A DNA stretch of 55,618 nt from Corynebacterium phoceense (GCF_900092335.1 NZ_LT596208.1:651232-706849), one strand, 5' to 3'. Counted from the first letter of the stretch, positions 1 through 10,529 are shown. Notes: generated by a model not told the origin, from the letters alone. Program-made: numbers and translations.

Positions 1-1245
1 CGCGGTGGCAACGACGGTCAGGGTGGCAACAATCACGGCGGCAACGGCGATCTGCAGGTCCGCGAGGGCGACGAGCTGCAGGCCGTGGGCGGCATCCTTG
101 AGGTCGTCGACAACAACGTGGCCTTCCTGCGCACGACCGGCTACCACGCCGCGGGCAGCGACGTCTTCGTCAACAACAACTTGGTGCGCCGCTTGGGTCT
201 GCGCTCCGGCGACGCTGTGACCGGCCAGGTCAAGGTCGGAGCTGGTACTAAGACGCTGGGCAACGGCCGTAACCGCCGCAAGTACAACCAGCTCGTGCAG
301 GTCGACTCCGTCAACGGCCTCGACCCGCAGACGGCGAAGGATCGCCCAGAGTTTAGCAAGCTCACGCCGCTCTACCCGAACCAGCGCCTGCGCCTAGAGA
401 CGGATCCCAAGATCCTCACCACGCGCGTCATCGACCTCATCATGCCGATTGGTAAGGGACAGCGCGCGCTCATCGTCTCCCCGCCGAAGGCCGGTAAGAC
501 GACCATTCTGCAGAACATCGCGAATGCGATTTCCACGAATAACCCGGAGTGCTACCTCATGGTTGTCCTCGTTGACGAGCGTCCTGAGGAAGTCACGGAT
601 ATGCAGCGCAGCGTCAAAGGCGAGGTCATTGCCTCGACCTTCGACCGTCCGCCGTCAGAGCACACCGCCGTCGCGGAGCTGGCCATCGAGCGCGCCAAGC
701 GCCTCGTGGAGCAGGGCAAGGACGTCGTCGTCCTCCTCGACTCCATTACCCGTCTGGGCCGCGCGTACAACAACTCGTCCCCGGCCTCGGGCCGCATCCT
801 TTCCGGTGGTGTGGACTCCAACGCGCTCTACCCGCCGAAGCGCTTCCTGGGTGCTGCGCGCAACATCGAAAACGGCGGCTCGCTCACCATCATCGCCACC
901 GCGATGGTGGAGACCGGCTCCACGGGTGACACGGTCATCTTCGAGGAGTTCAAGGGCACCGGTAACGCGGAGCTCAAGCTGGACCGCGCGATTTCCGAGC
1001 GCCGCATCTTCCCGGCCGTCGACGTTAACCCGTCCGGCACCCGTAAGGACGAGCTCCTGCTCGTCCCAGAGGAGGCGCGGATCATGACGAAGCTGCGTCG
1101 CATCCTCTCTGGCCTCGACTCGTTCGCGGCCATTGACCTGCTTATCAAGCAGCTCAAGAAGACCAAATCGAATGGCGAGTTCCTCATGCAGATCGCCAGC
1201 TCCGCGCCCATGGTCGCGGACAAGGATGTGGAGGATTACGTCTAA
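1..1245 (+). CDS. rho: Transcription termination factor Rho, 5'-truncated by window edge
   Basis: Hexameric RNA-dependent ATPase that releases RNA polymerase from untranslated transcripts. The frame is open from base 1, so the start codon and the N-terminal part lie outside the window. The first visible residues are Gly/Asn/Arg-rich, as in the insertion domain of actinobacterial Rho. The RNA-binding cold-shock-like domain follows (roughly 70-260), then the RecA-type ATPase with Walker A AGKTT (490-504), Walker B LLDS (about 733-744) and the R/Q-loop region around 800-870. Its TAA stop shares one base with the prfA ATG (TAATG), so the two genes are translationally coupled. Identity is secure; only the length is unknown. 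Confidence 0.97.
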   Translation, partial: RGGNDGQGGNNHGGNGDLQVREGDELQAVGGILEVVDNNVAFLRTTGYHAAGSDVFVNNNLVRRLGLRSGDAVTGQVKVGAGTKTLGNGRNRRKYNQLVQVDSVNGLDPQTAKDRPEFSKLTPLYPNQRLRLETDPKILTTRVIDLIMPIGKGQRALIVSPPKAGKTTILQNIANAISTNNPECYLMVVLVDERPEEVTDMQRSVKGEVIASTFDRPPSEHTAVAELAIERAKRLVEQGKDVVVLLDSITRLGRAYNNSSPASGRILSGGVDSNALYPPKRFLGAARNIENGGSLTIIATAMVETGSTGDTVIFEEFKGTGNAELKLDRAISERRIFPAVDVNPSGTRKDELLLVPEEARIMTKLRRILSGLDSFAAIDLLIKQLKKTKSNGEFLMQIASSAPMVADKDVEDYV

Positions 1246-2321
1246 TGGCTAGCCAAGTTTCCCTCGTTGACGACATCGTCTCCGAGTACCAAGGCATCGA
1301 AATGCAGATGGCCGACCCTGAGGTGGCCGGTGATCAAAAGATGTTCCGCAAGCTGTCCAAACGCTATGCGGAGCTTCGTCCCATCGTGAGCATCAACAAT
1401 GAGCTCGTACAGGCTCGCGAGGATCTCGCGGACGCCAAGGAGATGGCCTACGAGGACCACGACTTCCAGGCGGAGGTCGACCGCCTCGAGCCGCTCGTGG
1501 TCGAGCTCGAAGAAAAGCTCGCTGACTTGCTCGCGCCCCGCGACGAGCACGATGGCGACGACATCATTATGGAGATCAAGGCTGGCGCCGGTGGCGAAGA
1601 GGCCGCCCTCTTCGCTGGCGACCTAGCCCGCATGTACGAGCGCTTCGCCGATAAGGCCGGCTTCGCGTGGGAGGTCCTCGGCCTCAACGAATCCGACCTG
1701 GGCGGCGTGAAGGACATGTCCATCTCCTTCAAGTCCAAGACCCCGTCGCGCGACGGCGCCTGGTCCGTCTTCAAATTCGAGGGCGGCGTACACCGCGTCC
1801 AGCGCGTGCCGGTTACCGAATCCCAGGGCCGCATCCAGACCTCCGCGGCCGGCGTGCTCGTCTACCCGGAGCCGGACGAGATCGAGTCTGTCAGCATCGA
1901 CGAGAAGGATATCCGCGTCGACGTCTACCGTTCTTCCGGTAAGGGCGGCCAGGGTGTTAACACGACCGACTCGGCCGTGCGTATCACCCACCTGCCCACC
2001 GGCCTGGTTGTGACCTGTCAGAAGGAACGCTCCCAGATCCAGAACAAGGCGCGTGCCCTGCAGGTTCTGCAGGCCCGACTAGACCAGATGGAGCGCGAGG
2101 CCCGCGAGGCCGAGGCCGGCGAACAGCGCGCTTCCCAGGTGCGCACCATGGACCGTTCCGAGCGCATCCGCACCTACAACTGGCCGGAGAACCGCATCAC
2201 GGACCACCGCATTGGCTACAAGGCCAATAATCTGGACCACGTGTTGAACGGCGACATGCAGGATCTCATCACGGCCCTGCAGGCCCAGGAGCGCGCCGAG
2301 CGCCTCGAGGCCGAGGACTAA
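1245..2321 (+). CDS. prfA: Peptide chain release factor 1
   Basis: Class I release factor that reads UAA and UAG in the ribosomal A site and triggers peptidyl-tRNA hydrolysis. The 358-residue length is normal for the family. The codon-recognition tripeptide PxT is PVT at residues 189-191, which marks RF1 rather than RF2. The catalytic GGQ is at residues 234-236, inside [10 protein letters not shown]. The start ATG overlaps the rho stop. prmC, whose product methylates the GGQ glutamine, follows three bases after the stop, so substrate and modifier are in one operon. Confidence 0.98.
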   Translation: MASQVSLVDDIVSEYQGIEMQMADPEVAGDQKMFRKLSKRYAELRPIVSINNELVQAREDLADAKEMAYEDHDFQAEVDRLEPLVVELEEKLADLLAPRDEHDGDDIIMEIKAGAGGEEAALFAGDLARMYERFADKAGFAWEVLGLNESDLGGVKDMSISFKSKTPSRDGAWSVFKFEGGVHRVQRVPVTESQGRIQTSAAGVLVYPEPDEIESVSIDEKDIRVDVYRSSGKGGQGVNTTDSAVRITHLPTGLVVTCQKERSQIQNKARALQVLQARLDQMEREAREAEAGEQRASQVRTMDRSERIRTYNWPENRITDHRIGYKANNLDHVLNGDMQDLITALQAQERAERLEAED

Positions 2322-2324
2322 ACG

Positions 2325-3179
2325 GTGCCCCACACCTACGGACAGGCGCTTCGCAGTGCTGCGGAGCGCCTTCGCGCGTCTGGTGTGTCCAGCCCCGAGT
2401 GGGACGCGAGACTCATGGCCGCGTATCTCATACACACCGGACACATGGATATTCCTCTCCATGAGAAACCCATGCCCGGCTTCGACGTCGCCTATGAGGC
2501 ACTCGTCTCCCGCCGTGAACGCCGCGAGCCGCTCCAGCACGTCCTTGGCATCGCCTGGTTCGGACCCCTGGAACTCGAGGTCGGCCCCGGTGTGTTCATC
2601 CCGCGTCCAGAGACCGAGGTCCTCGCGGAGTGGGCGGTGCGCTCGCTCCGCACCGCGCGCGCAGCGAGCGGGACGCCGCTGGTGGTGGACTTGTGCACCG
2701 GCTCCGGAGCTTTGGCAGCGTATATCGCGCACGAGGTCCCGAACACCCGGGTTTATGCCGTCGAGCTTTCCGATGCCGCCTTCTCCTACGCCCAACGCAA
2801 CCTCGCCGACTCCGGCGTGACGCTCATCCAAGGCGATGTCACGGATCCCGAAATCCTGGCGGAGCTTAATGGTAGCGTTGACCTCATCGTGACGAACCCG
2901 CCCTACGTTCCAGAGACCGATGACCTGGAGCCGGAGGTCTACGCCGACCCGCACGAGGCGGTCTTCTCCGGTGCAGACGGCATGACGCTCATTCGACAGA
3001 TGGTGCCGGCGGTGTCCCGCTTGCTGAAACCGTGCGGCCGCGTGGGCATCGAACACGACGATACGACCAGTTCCTTGGTCCAGGCCGCGCTGCATGACGC
3101 CGGGGGATTTACAGCAATTAAACCCCTCACGGATCTCACGGGCACACCACGCTTCGTGACTGCCCTACGAGACGAGTAA
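2325..3179 (+). CDS. prmC: Release factor glutamine N5-methyltransferase (HemK)
   Basis: S-adenosylmethionine-dependent enzyme that methylates the glutamine of the GGQ motif of release factors. It starts with GTG three bases after prfA, and the 284-residue product is of normal length. The substrate-binding NPPY motif is at residues 191-194 (VTNPPYVPET). The SAM-binding glycine-rich segment DLCTGSGAL lies upstream, near residues 120-130. The N-terminal helical domain that docks release factors is present. Position directly after prfA supports the call. Confidence 0.96.
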   Translation: MPHTYGQALRSAAERLRASGVSSPEWDARLMAAYLIHTGHMDIPLHEKPMPGFDVAYEALVSRRERREPLQHVLGIAWFGPLELEVGPGVFIPRPETEVLAEWAVRSLRTARAASGTPLVVDLCTGSGALAAYIAHEVPNTRVYAVELSDAAFSYAQRNLADSGVTLIQGDVTDPEILAELNGSVDLIVTNPPYVPETDDLEPEVYADPHEAVFSGADGMTLIRQMVPAVSRLLKPCGRVGIEHDDTTSSLVQAALHDAGGFTAIKPLTDLTGTPRFVTALRDE

Positions 3180-3252
3180 GCTAGTCCGGGTTAACAGGAA
3201 CGCACCCCATTAACCGTCCCCACACACCGTCAAGGCTGGAGAATCCTTAGAC

Positions 3253-3915
3253 ATGCAAGGAAAGATTTATAACTGCGCCGATGAGGCCACCCGTGCCGAG
3301 GGCATCGCTGAAGCCGTCAAGGCCGCGAAGTCTGGGCGCCTGGTCGTCATGCCGACGGATACCCTCTACGGCATCGGCTGCGATGCCTTCGACAACGACG
3401 CCGTAGCGAGCCTGCTCGCTGCGAAACACCGCGGCCCGGATATGCCGGTGCCGGTGCTCGTCGGTTCCTGGGATACGTACAAGGGGCTCGTCGCGTCGAT
3501 GACGGATACCATGCAGCTGCTCGTCGAGGCCTTCTGGCCGGGCGGACTGTCCATCGTCGTTCCGCAGGCTCCCAGCCTGCCGTGGAACCTGGGCGATACC
3601 CGCGGCACCGTGATGCTGCGCATGCCCTTGCAGCCCGTCGCTATCGAGCTGCTCCGCGAGGTCGGTCCTATGGCTGTGTCCTCTGCCAACATCTCGGGGC
3701 ACACTCCGCCGACCACGGCCATCGCCGCCAAGCAGCAGCTGGGTAAGGCCGTGTCCGTGTACCTTGACGGGGGAGAGGCCGCCATCGGCAAGCCGTCGAC
3801 CATCGTCGACCTGTCCCAGGCGCACCCGTACCTCCTGCGCGAAGGCGCGATTTCTGCCGAGCAGATTTCTGAGGTCATCAGTGTTCCTGCGGAGACTCTG
3901 CGCACGCGTCCGTAA
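3253..3915 (+). CDS. Sua5/YciO/YrdC-type threonylcarbamoyl-AMP synthase
   Basis: Makes threonylcarbamoyl-AMP for t6A modification at position 37 of ANN-decoding tRNAs. The 220-residue product carries the YrdC-fold signatures MPTDTLYGIGCDA near residue 35 and SSANISG near residue 140. It has the compact single-domain form without the long Sua5 C-terminal domain. The 73-base gap from prmC contains a GGAG-like ribosome binding site just before the ATG. The same gene sits between prmC and wecA in other corynebacteria, which supports the orthology. Confidence 0.93.
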   Translation: MQGKIYNCADEATRAEGIAEAVKAAKSGRLVVMPTDTLYGIGCDAFDNDAVASLLAAKHRGPDMPVPVLVGSWDTYKGLVASMTDTMQLLVEAFWPGGLSIVVPQAPSLPWNLGDTRGTVMLRMPLQPVAIELLREVGPMAVSSANISGHTPPTTAIAAKQQLGKAVSVYLDGGEAAIGKPSTIVDLSQAHPYLLREGAISAEQISEVISVPAETLRTRP

Positions 3916-4008
3916 CTGGCCGTCCGCGACTAACCGTTCAAAACTGATACTGCCCGGCGCCGATTTCCCTGTGGAATAGAGCGCGACATGACGAAGGAAG
4001 AAAGATAG

Positions 4009-5184
4009 ATGGCTGGAACCGGCGTACCGCTGCGTGAGCTTGGTCTCGTGCTGCTCGTCGCCGCCGCCATCACGTACTTGTGCACTGGCGCGGTGCGCTC
4101 GTTGCTTGTTCGCACCGGCCGCGTGGCGGAGATCCGCCAGCGCGACGCCCACTCGCAACCCACCCCGCAGCTGGGCGGCGTGGCGATGTTTACCGGTTTT
4201 ATCGCGGCCATCTTTCTTGCCCAACAGCTTCCAGCCTTGACGCGCGGGTTTATGCCCGTCACCCCGGAGATGACCGCGGTCCTCTGGTCGGCCGCCGCCA
4301 TCGTCCTGGTCGGCATCATCGATGACCTCTACGAACTGTCTGCCATGGTCAAGCTCGTGGGACAGGTGGTCGCCGCCGGCGTCATGAGTGTGCTGGGGCT
4401 GAGCTGGACTCTCTTCTTCGTCCCGGCAGGCGATGGAACGACCATTGTCCTCGACCAAGTCCAGTCCACACTCTTTACTGTGTTCATTACGGTGTTGCTC
4501 ATCAACGCGATCAACTTCGTCGATGGCCTGGATGGGCTGGCTGCGGGCCTGGGCATGATCGCAGGAGCCGCAATCCTCATCTTCTCCTTGACCGTCCTGC
4601 ATGACCAAGGTGGCGCGGTCTCGGCGTACCCGCCGGCCATCATCGCGGCGGCGCTCGTGGGCATTTGTTCCGGAATCCTTCCGCACAACTTTGAGCCTTC
4701 CCGCATCTTCATGGGAGATACCGGCGCCATGCTCATCGGCTTGCTGCTCGCCGCTGCGTCGACCTCGGCCTCGGGCAAGATCAACATGTCGCTCTATGGC
4801 GGCGTGGACATGGTGGCTCTCATGAGCCCCTTAATCGTGGTGGCGGCCGCAGTCTTTGTGCCCGTGCTCGACCTCGTGTGGGCCGTCGTACGCCGCGTCT
4901 CGCACGGCAAATCCCCGTTCGCAGCGGACAAGCTCCATATCCACCACCGCCTGCTCTCCCTGGGACACACACATCGCCGAACGGTGCTCGTGCTCTACAT
5001 GTGGGTCTCTGCTGTGGCTTTTGGTGCAGTGAGTTTCTCTATCGTGCCGCCGGCGGCTGCAGTGACGTTTACCATCGTCGCGCTAGTCCTCGCTTTCGTT
5101 GCGACCCTCATTCCGCTGCGACAAGGCAAGATCGGCCGACAGCGTCGACCGACAACGGTCGTGGAGCACGTCCATCCGGCCTAA
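4009..5184 (+). CDS. wecA: Polyprenyl-phosphate GlcNAc-1-phosphate transferase (WecA/Rfe family)
   Basis: Membrane enzyme that moves GlcNAc-1-phosphate from UDP-GlcNAc to decaprenyl phosphate. In Corynebacteriales this is the first step of the linker joining arabinogalactan to peptidoglycan. The 391-residue protein has about ten or eleven hydrophobic segments. Family motifs are visible: an aspartate pair in IIDDLYE, NAINFVDGLDGLAAG, GDTGAMLIG and the histidine-rich loop HIHHRL near residue 310. A purine-rich ribosome binding site (GAAGGAAGAAAG) precedes the ATG. Confidence 0.95.
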   Translation: MAGTGVPLRELGLVLLVAAAITYLCTGAVRSLLVRTGRVAEIRQRDAHSQPTPQLGGVAMFTGFIAAIFLAQQLPALTRGFMPVTPEMTAVLWSAAAIVLVGIIDDLYELSAMVKLVGQVVAAGVMSVLGLSWTLFFVPAGDGTTIVLDQVQSTLFTVFITVLLINAINFVDGLDGLAAGLGMIAGAAILIFSLTVLHDQGGAVSAYPPAIIAAALVGICSGILPHNFEPSRIFMGDTGAMLIGLLLAAASTSASGKINMSLYGGVDMVALMSPLIVVAAAVFVPVLDLVWAVVRRVSHGKSPFAADKLHIHHRLLSLGHTHRRTVLVLYMWVSAVAFGAVSFSIVPPAAAVTFTIVALVLAFVATLIPLRQGKIGRQRRPTTVVEHVHPA

Positions 5185-5233
5185 GCGACTTAAGCATTGG
5201 GGGAGTGCGAAGGGTGCGGTATTATCATCTCCC

Positions 5234-5725
5234 GTGTCTGAATCCACCGCTTCCCACAACGACAACTCCGCGGACAATTCCGCGGACAATTCCGCGCAGC
5301 TGCCTCCGCTCAACAGTGTTGAGGGCATTGATGACCCGCGCCGTCCGCTTCAGCGTGCCGTGAGCTTTGGCTGGAAAGGCCTTGTAGCTATCACGATTGT
5401 GTCGCTCGCTATCTGGGGCGGCGTAGCTGGGCTGCCGGGTATCTGGGGAGTGCTCATCGGAGCGGCCATCGGCGGCGCATTCGTCTTGATGACGGCAGCG
5501 TCGGTGCTTTTTACCTCCAATACGACGCCTAATACGACCCTTGCTGTCGTATTCGGTGGCTGGTTGCTCAAGCTTGTGCTCTTGATTATTGTCATGGCGG
5601 CTATTCGTGATCTCGAGTTCTACCATCACGTGGCCTTGTTTATCACCGTGGTCGCCGTTCTCGTGGTCGTCCTAGCTTCCGAGGTGTGGGGAGTCATGAC
5701 TTCGCAGATGTCGAACGTCTTCTAA
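5234..5725 (+). CDS. AtpI-like membrane protein encoded ahead of the atp operon
   Basis: Small membrane protein in the place of AtpI/Uncl, thought to help c-ring or Mg2+ handling during ATP synthase assembly. From the GTG at 5234 it is 163 residues: a hydrophilic acidic N-terminal tail of about 55 residues, then four hydrophobic segments. The GTG is preferred because an upstream in-frame start would run back into wecA. The tail is partly made of three tandem 12-base repeats (5261-5296) encoding DNSA three times. The homology is weak and rests largely on gene order and topology. Confidence 0.7.
   Translation: MSESTASHNDNSADNSADNSAQLPPLNSVEGIDDPRRPLQRAVSFGWKGLVAITIVSLAIWGGVAGLPGIWGVLIGAAIGGAFVLMTAASVLFTSNTTPNTTLAVVFGGWLLKLVLLIIVMAAIRDLEFYHHVALFITVVAVLVVVLASEVWGVMTSQMSNVF
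5261..5296 (+). repeat. Three tandem 12-bp repeats in the AtpI-like gene
   Basis: GACAAYTCCGCG occurs three times head to tail; the first unit has C where the other two have T. Each unit encodes Asp-Asn-Ser-Ala in the hydrophilic N-terminal tail, so copy-number change would keep the frame. Confidence 0.9.
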
Positions 5726-6222
5726 AAATTAGCTCAGCACTGGTCCACGCCCGTCCCCGAAGAAGTGGGGGCGGGCATTCGGTGTTGATACGTGCTTTAA
5801 GAGTTTAATCCCCCGGTTAGGGGCGGGTTGAATAAGTGCAGCTACCCCCATTTACTGCGGGATCATCTCCTTTGTGACGCATCTTACTTATGTCAGGTGG
5901 GCAGGGTAAATCGCGTGCTCAGTGACACGGGTTTGTGATAAAAGTCGGTAGGCGTTGTCAGGCGAAACAAAAGCGCGCCCCCGCGGGCGAAAACCCGTTA
6001 CTAACCTGATATTATTTACCGCGGGTTACCGCAGATTCGACATTTTCGCCGCATAACCTGCGAGGATGACGGATCTTGGTTGGTAAGTCCCTGCCACAAC
6101 GTGTGATGTGCGACGGAGTCCGAGGTTGTGGCAGAGAGCTTGAGACGTCCATCGCACCGTGCGTGAGTTTTCACGAACTACGTACGGCCCAAACACGGGA
6201 GAGAACGCTGAGCGTTACAACT
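5726..6222 (+). promoter_or_regulatory. Long intergenic/leader region upstream of atpB
   Basis: About 490 bases without a convincing gene separate the AtpI-like gene from atpB. After the hairpin at 5749-5776 the stretch 5780-6060 is AT-richer than its surroundings and is the likely site of the atp operon promoter; I could not choose one -10/-35 pair with confidence. A perfect 10-bp inverted repeat, CTGCCACAAC (6091-6100) and GTTGTGGCAG (6125-6134), lies in the probable 5' untranslated leader. Confidence 0.5.
5749..5776 (+). terminator. Probable terminator hairpin after the AtpI-like gene
   Basis: Arms GCCCGTCCCC (5749-5758) and GGGGGCGGGC (5767-5776) pair over ten positions, with one G-U wobble and an 8-nt loop. 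The downstream sequence is only modestly T-rich, so termination may be partial. It separates the wecA/atpI-like unit from atpB. Confidence 0.65.
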
Positions 6223-7029
6223 TTGGCCCTAAGTGGCCACTTCCACGAGCCCAACTTGGGTGAGGAATTCTTCCCGGGGCAAATTAATCCTTCTGAGCTG
6301 TTCCTTCGGGACTTTGCTGGCGGCGCGTTTGCGTTCGACCGCCTTATGTTCGTTCGCGTTTTGATGACGCTCGTTCTGGTGGTCCTTTTCGCGCTGGCTT
6401 TCAAGAACCCGAAGCTGGTTCCTAAGGGTCTGCAGAATGTCGGCGAGCACGCGGTCGATTTCGTCCGCATCTATATTGCTGAAGACATTCTGGGTAAGAA
6501 GGAGGCGAAGCGATTCCTTCCGATTATCGCGACCATCTTCTTCGCGGTCCTTTTTATGAACGTACCGACCATTATTCCGGGATTGAACATCTCTCCTAAT
6601 GGTCGTATCGGCATGCCTATCGTGCTCGCCGCTGTTGCGTACATCGCCATGATTTACGCAGGCGCAAAGCGCTACGGCTTTGGCAAGTTCATCAAGTCGT
6701 CGGTGGTTATTCCTAACCTACCGCCGGCACTGCACCTGCTCGTCGTGCCGATCGAGTTCTTCTCGACCTTCATTCTTCGACCGGTCACTCTTGCCATTCG
6801 TCTCATGGCGAACTTCCTGGCTGGACACATCATTCTGGTCCTGCTGTTCTCTGCTTCGAACTTCTTCTTCTGGCAGCTGAATGGTTGGACGGCTCTCTCG
6901 GGTGTCACCATCATCCTGGGTATTGCTTTCAGCTTGTTCGAAATCATCGTCATCTTCCTGCAGGCGTACATCTTCGCTCTGCTGACGGCGGTGTACATCG
7001 AGCTGTCCCTCCACGCGGATTCGCACTAG
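6223..7029 (+). CDS. atpB: ATP synthase subunit a
   Basis: Fo stator subunit that forms the proton half-channels next to the c-ring. Starting at TTG 6223 gives 268 residues, the usual corynebacterial length. GTG 6163 and TTG 6076 are in frame upstream but would add an atypical N-terminus, so the start is uncertain. Five or six membrane helices are visible. The essential arginine lies in LAIRLMANFLAGH (residue 193 from this start). It is the first gene of an eight-gene operon ordered a-c-b-delta-alpha-gamma-beta-epsilon. Confidence 0.93.
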   Translation: MALSGHFHEPNLGEEFFPGQINPSELFLRDFAGGAFAFDRLMFVRVLMTLVLVVLFALAFKNPKLVPKGLQNVGEHAVDFVRIYIAEDILGKKEAKRFLPIIATIFFAVLFMNVPTIIPGLNISPNGRIGMPIVLAAVAYIAMIYAGAKRYGFGKFIKSSVVIPNLPPALHLLVVPIEFFSTFILRPVTLAIRLMANFLAGHIILVLLFSASNFFFWQLNGWTALSGVTIILGIAFSLFEIIVIFLQAYIFALLTAVYIELSLHADSH

Positions 7030-7094
7030 GGCGAAGGTCGGCTACACGACCTAAGAATTCTTTCAACTCCATCAACATCTTCATCCCGGACTGA

Positions 7095-7373
<279 letters not shown>

Positions 7374-7417
7374 AAAGTTCGCGTTAACCACACCAACCTT
7401 TTTAAGACTGGAGACCA

Positions 7418-7978
7418 ATGAACAACGTCTTTTATTTGGCTGCGGCCGAAGAAGGGAACGAGGACTCGTTCTCGGTTCTTCTCCCCGCGACTTATGACAT
7501 CGTCTGGTCTTTGATCTGTTTCGTAGTCATCTTGCTCCTGTTCTGGAAGTTCGTTCTTCCGGCGTACAACAAGATGCTCCAGGCACGCGAAGACCAGATC
7601 GAGGGCGGCCTGAAGCGCGCCGAGGCTCAGCAGGCTGAGGCCAAGGCTGCACTCGAGAAGTACAACGCTCAGCTGGCTGATGCCCGTGCCGAGGCTGCCG
7701 AGATCCGTGAGCAGGCGCGTGAGCGCGGCAAGCAGATCGAGACTGAGGCAAAGGCTCAGGCTGAGGAAGAGTCCCGCCGCATTGTCGCCGCTGGCGAGAA
7801 GCAGCTGGAAGCTTCCCGTGCACAGGTCGTTACCGAGCTGCGTTCCGAAATCGGTCAGAACTCCATCAACCTCGCAGAGAAGCTGCTGGGCGGCGAGCTT
7901 TCGGACGCCACCCGCAAGTCCTCCACGATTGATGCTTTCCTGTCCGAGCTCGACACTGTGGCACCGGCCGGAAAGTAG
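7418..7978 (+). CDS. atpF: ATP synthase subunit b
   Basis: Peripheral-stalk subunit of 186 residues. One N-terminal transmembrane helix (about residues 28-48) is followed by a long charged coiled coil rich in Ala, Glu, Lys and Gln that reaches F1. It is followed seven bases later by the separate delta gene, so this is not the fused b-delta arrangement of mycobacteria. Confidence 0.96.
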   Translation: MNNVFYLAAAEEGNEDSFSVLLPATYDIVWSLICFVVILLLFWKFVLPAYNKMLQAREDQIEGGLKRAEAQQAEAKAALEKYNAQLADARAEAAEIREQARERGKQIETEAKAQAEEESRRIVAAGEKQLEASRAQVVTELRSEIGQNSINLAEKLLGGELSDATRKSSTIDAFLSELDTVAPAGK

Positions 7979-7984
7979 GCAGAC

Positions 7985-8803
7985 ATGAAGGCAGCTAGCC
8001 GCGAAGCACTCGCGACCTCGCAGACCACCTTGGACTCTGTCCTTTACGGTGGCGACGCGGTCGCAGACTTTGCACGCACCGGCCTCGATCTGTTTGAGGT
8101 TGTCGAGGTTCTCGATGGCGACCGCGAGCTGCGCGGCGCCCTCAAGGACCCGGCTGCTTCTGCAGATGCTCGCAAGGCGCTCGTGAACACCCTGTTTGGT
8201 TCCAAGGTCTCGGACCGCGCTCTGCGCGTGCTCGAGGACGTTGTGACCCACCAGTGGTCGTCCGCTCGCGACCTCGTGAACGGCTTGGTTAATCTCGGCC
8301 GTCGCGCTCTTCTGCGCGGTGCCGAGGCTCAGGGCCAGTTGGGCCAGGTTGAAGACGAGCTATTCCGCCTGTCGCGCATTCTGGACCGTGAGGGCGAGCT
8401 GACCCAGCTGCTTACCGATCGCACTGCTGAGTCTGCGCGTAAGCGCGGACTGCTGGCGAACGTGCTCTATGGCAAGGTCACGATGTTCACTGAGGCGCTT
8501 GCGCTTCAGACCATCGCTCGCCCCGAGCACAACCCGATTGATGACATTGCCGGTTTGGCATCCCAGGCAGCTGAGCTGCAGGGCCGCTCCATCGCCTATG
8601 TCACCTCCGCGGGCGCACTGAATGACAATCAGCAGCAAGCACTCGCCGACAAGCTGGGCAAGATTTACGGTCGTGCGATGTCCATTCACTCCGAGGTTGA
8701 CGAAAGCATCCTTGGCGGAATGATCATCCGCGTCGGCGACGAGGTCATCGACGGTTCCACTGCGGGCAAGATTGCTCGTATGCGTACCGCGATGTCGAAG
8801 TAA
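7985..8803 (+). CDS. atpH: ATP synthase subunit delta (long actinobacterial form)
   Basis: Caps the alpha3beta3 hexamer and joins it to subunit b. The product has 272 residues, about 90 more than the E. coli protein, as is usual in Actinobacteria. The conserved C-terminal delta signature (EVDESILGGMIIRVGDEVIDGS) is clear; the N-terminal part is helical and less conserved. The ATG lies seven bases after atpF. A short perfect palindrome begins immediately after its stop. Confidence 0.95.
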   Translation: MKAASREALATSQTTLDSVLYGGDAVADFARTGLDLFEVVEVLDGDRELRGALKDPAASADARKALVNTLFGSKVSDRALRVLEDVVTHQWSSARDLVNGLVNLGRRALLRGAEAQGQLGQVEDELFRLSRILDREGELTQLLTDRTAESARKRGLLANVLYGKVTMFTEALALQTIARPEHNPIDDIAGLASQAAELQGRSIAYVTSAGALNDNQQQALADKLGKIYGRAMSIHSEVDESILGGMIIRVGDEVIDGSTAGKIARMRTAMSK

Positions 8804-8817
8804 AGGCTTTAGCCTTT
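8802..8817 (+). other. Intra-operon hairpin between atpH and atpA
   Basis: AAAGGCT-TT-AGCCTTT is a perfect inverted repeat that overlaps the last bases of the atpH stop codon. There is no T-tract, so termination is unlikely; it may act as an RNA processing or stability element ahead of atpA. Confidence 0.4.
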
Positions 8818-8888
8818 CCTTCAGCTCGTCTTCGATGACGACACAACTTTAGAAATTATTGGACGATACTACCGAGAGTAGGAACAAC

Positions 8889-10529
8889 ATGGCGGAGCTG
8901 ACGATCTCCTCCGATGAGATCCGTAGCGCGATTGCGAACTACACCTCGAGCTACTCCGCGGAGGCCTCCCGTGAGGAGACCGGCGTGGTGATTTCGGCAG
9001 CCGACGGTATTGCGCAGGTTTCTGGCCTGCCTTCCGTTATGGCTAACGAACTTCTCGAGTTCCCCGGCGGCGTGATTGGCGTCGCACAGAACCTCGACAC
9101 CAACTCGATTGGCGTCGTTGTCCTGGGCAACTTCGAGTCCCTTACTGAGGGCGACGAGGTCAAGAGGACCGGCGAGGTTCTCTCCATTCCTGTGGGCGAG
9201 GCATTCCTCGGCCGCGTTATCAACCCCCTGGGCCAGCCGATTGACGGCCTTGGCCCGATTGAAGCCGAAGAGGACCGCGTCCTCGAGCTGCAGGCACCTT
9301 CCGTTCTCCAGCGTCAGCCGGTGGAAGAGCCGATGCAGACCGGCATCAAGGCTATCGATGCAATGACCCCGATTGGCCGTGGCCAGCGTCAGCTGATCAT
9401 TGGCGACCGCAAGACCGGTAAGACCGCAGTCTGCATCGACACCATCCTGAACCAGAAGGCTAACTGGGAGTCCGGCGACAAGAGCAAGCAGGTTCGCTGC
9501 ATCTACGTCGCTATCGGCCAGAAGGGTTCCACCATTGCTGGCGTGCGCCACACGCTCGAGCAGCACGGTGCCCTGGAGTACACCACCATCGTGGCTGCTC
9601 CGGCTTCTGACTCCGCAGGTTTCAAGTGGCTGGCACCGTTCTCCGGTGCTGCTCTTGGCCAGCACTGGATGTACCAGGGCGACCACGTCTTGATCATTTA
9701 CGATGATCTGACCAAGCAGGCTGAGGCCTACCGTGCGATTTCCCTTCTGCTGCGTCGTCCGCCGGGACGCGAAGCATACCCGGGCGACGTCTTCTACCTG
9801 CACTCCCGTCTGCTGGAGCGTGCTGCAAAGCTCTCCGACGACATGGGTGCTGGTTCTATGACGGCTCTCCCGATCATCGAGACCAAGGCGAACGACGTCT
9901 CCGCCTTCATCCCGACCAACGTTATTTCCATTACCGACGGCCAGGTCTTCCTGGAGTCCGACCTGTTCAACCAGGGCGTCCGTCCGGCAATTAACGTCGG
10001 TGTGTCGGTGTCTCGTGTCGGTGGTGCCGCTCAGACCAAGGGTATGAAGAAGGTTGCCGGTAACCTGCGTCTGGACCTCGCGTCCTACCGCGACCTGCAG
10101 GCCTTCGCCGCGTTCGCGTCGGACCTTGACTCTGCTTCCAAGGCTCAGCTGGAGCGCGGTGAGCGCCTTGTCGAGCTGCTGAAGCAGTCCGAGTCCTCCC
10201 CGCAGCCGGTTGAATACCAGATGGTGTCCATCTTCTTGGCCGACGCCGGCATCTTCGACGTCGTTCCCGTCGAGGACGTTCGCCGCTTCGAGCGCGATGT
10301 GCAGGAGTACCTGCGTTCCAACGCGCCGCAGGTCTTCGAGCAGATTGCTGGCGGCCAGGCTCTGACCGACGAGTCCAAGGAAGCGCTTCTCGCTGGTGCA
10401 AAGGACTTCACTCCGACCTTCCAGACGACCGAGGGCCACAACCTCGGCACCGAGGCTCCGGTGGAGCCGCTGGCAGAGGCGGAGCACAAGAAGACCGAGC
10501 TCAACGTCTCCCGCAAGACGGCCAAGTAA
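8889..10529 (+). CDS. atpA: ATP synthase subunit alpha
   Basis: Non-catalytic nucleotide-binding subunit of F1, 546 residues from ATG 8889. This start is chosen because AGGAAC lies just upstream; an in-frame start ten codons earlier has no such site. The Walker A motif GDRKTGKT is at residues 172-179. The C-terminus extends about 35 residues past the E. coli end and is rich in Glu and Lys. Mycobacterial alpha has a comparable extension, which suppresses ATP hydrolysis; a similar role here is inference. Confidence 0.97.
   Translation: MAELTISSDEIRSAIANYTSSYSAEASREETGVVISAADGIAQVSGLPSVMANELLEFPGGVIGVAQNLDTNSIGVVVLGNFESLTEGDEVKRTGEVLSIPVGEAFLGRVINPLGQPIDGLGPIEAEEDRVLELQAPSVLQRQPVEEPMQTGIKAIDAMTPIGRGQRQLIIGDRKTGKTAVCIDTILNQKANWESGDKSKQVRCIYVAIGQKGSTIAGVRHTLEQHGALEYTTIVAAPASDSAGFKWLAPFSGAALGQHWMYQGDHVLIIYDDLTKQAEAYRAISLLLRRPPGREAYPGDVFYLHSRLLERAAKLSDDMGAGSMTALPIIETKANDVSAFIPTNVISITDGQVFLESDLFNQGVRPAINVGVSVSRVGGAAQTKGMKKVAGNLRLDLASYRDLQAFAAFASDLDSASKAQLERGERLVELLKQSESSPQPVEYQMVSIFLADAGIFDVVPVEDVRRFERDVQEYLRSNAPQVFEQIAGGQALTDESKEALLAGAKDFTPTFQTTEGHNLGTEAPVEPLAEAEHKKTELNVSRKTAK

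Noticed and set aside
2079..3095. Antisense frame opposite prmC
   Set aside because: Mirror of prfA/prmC coding; no motif.
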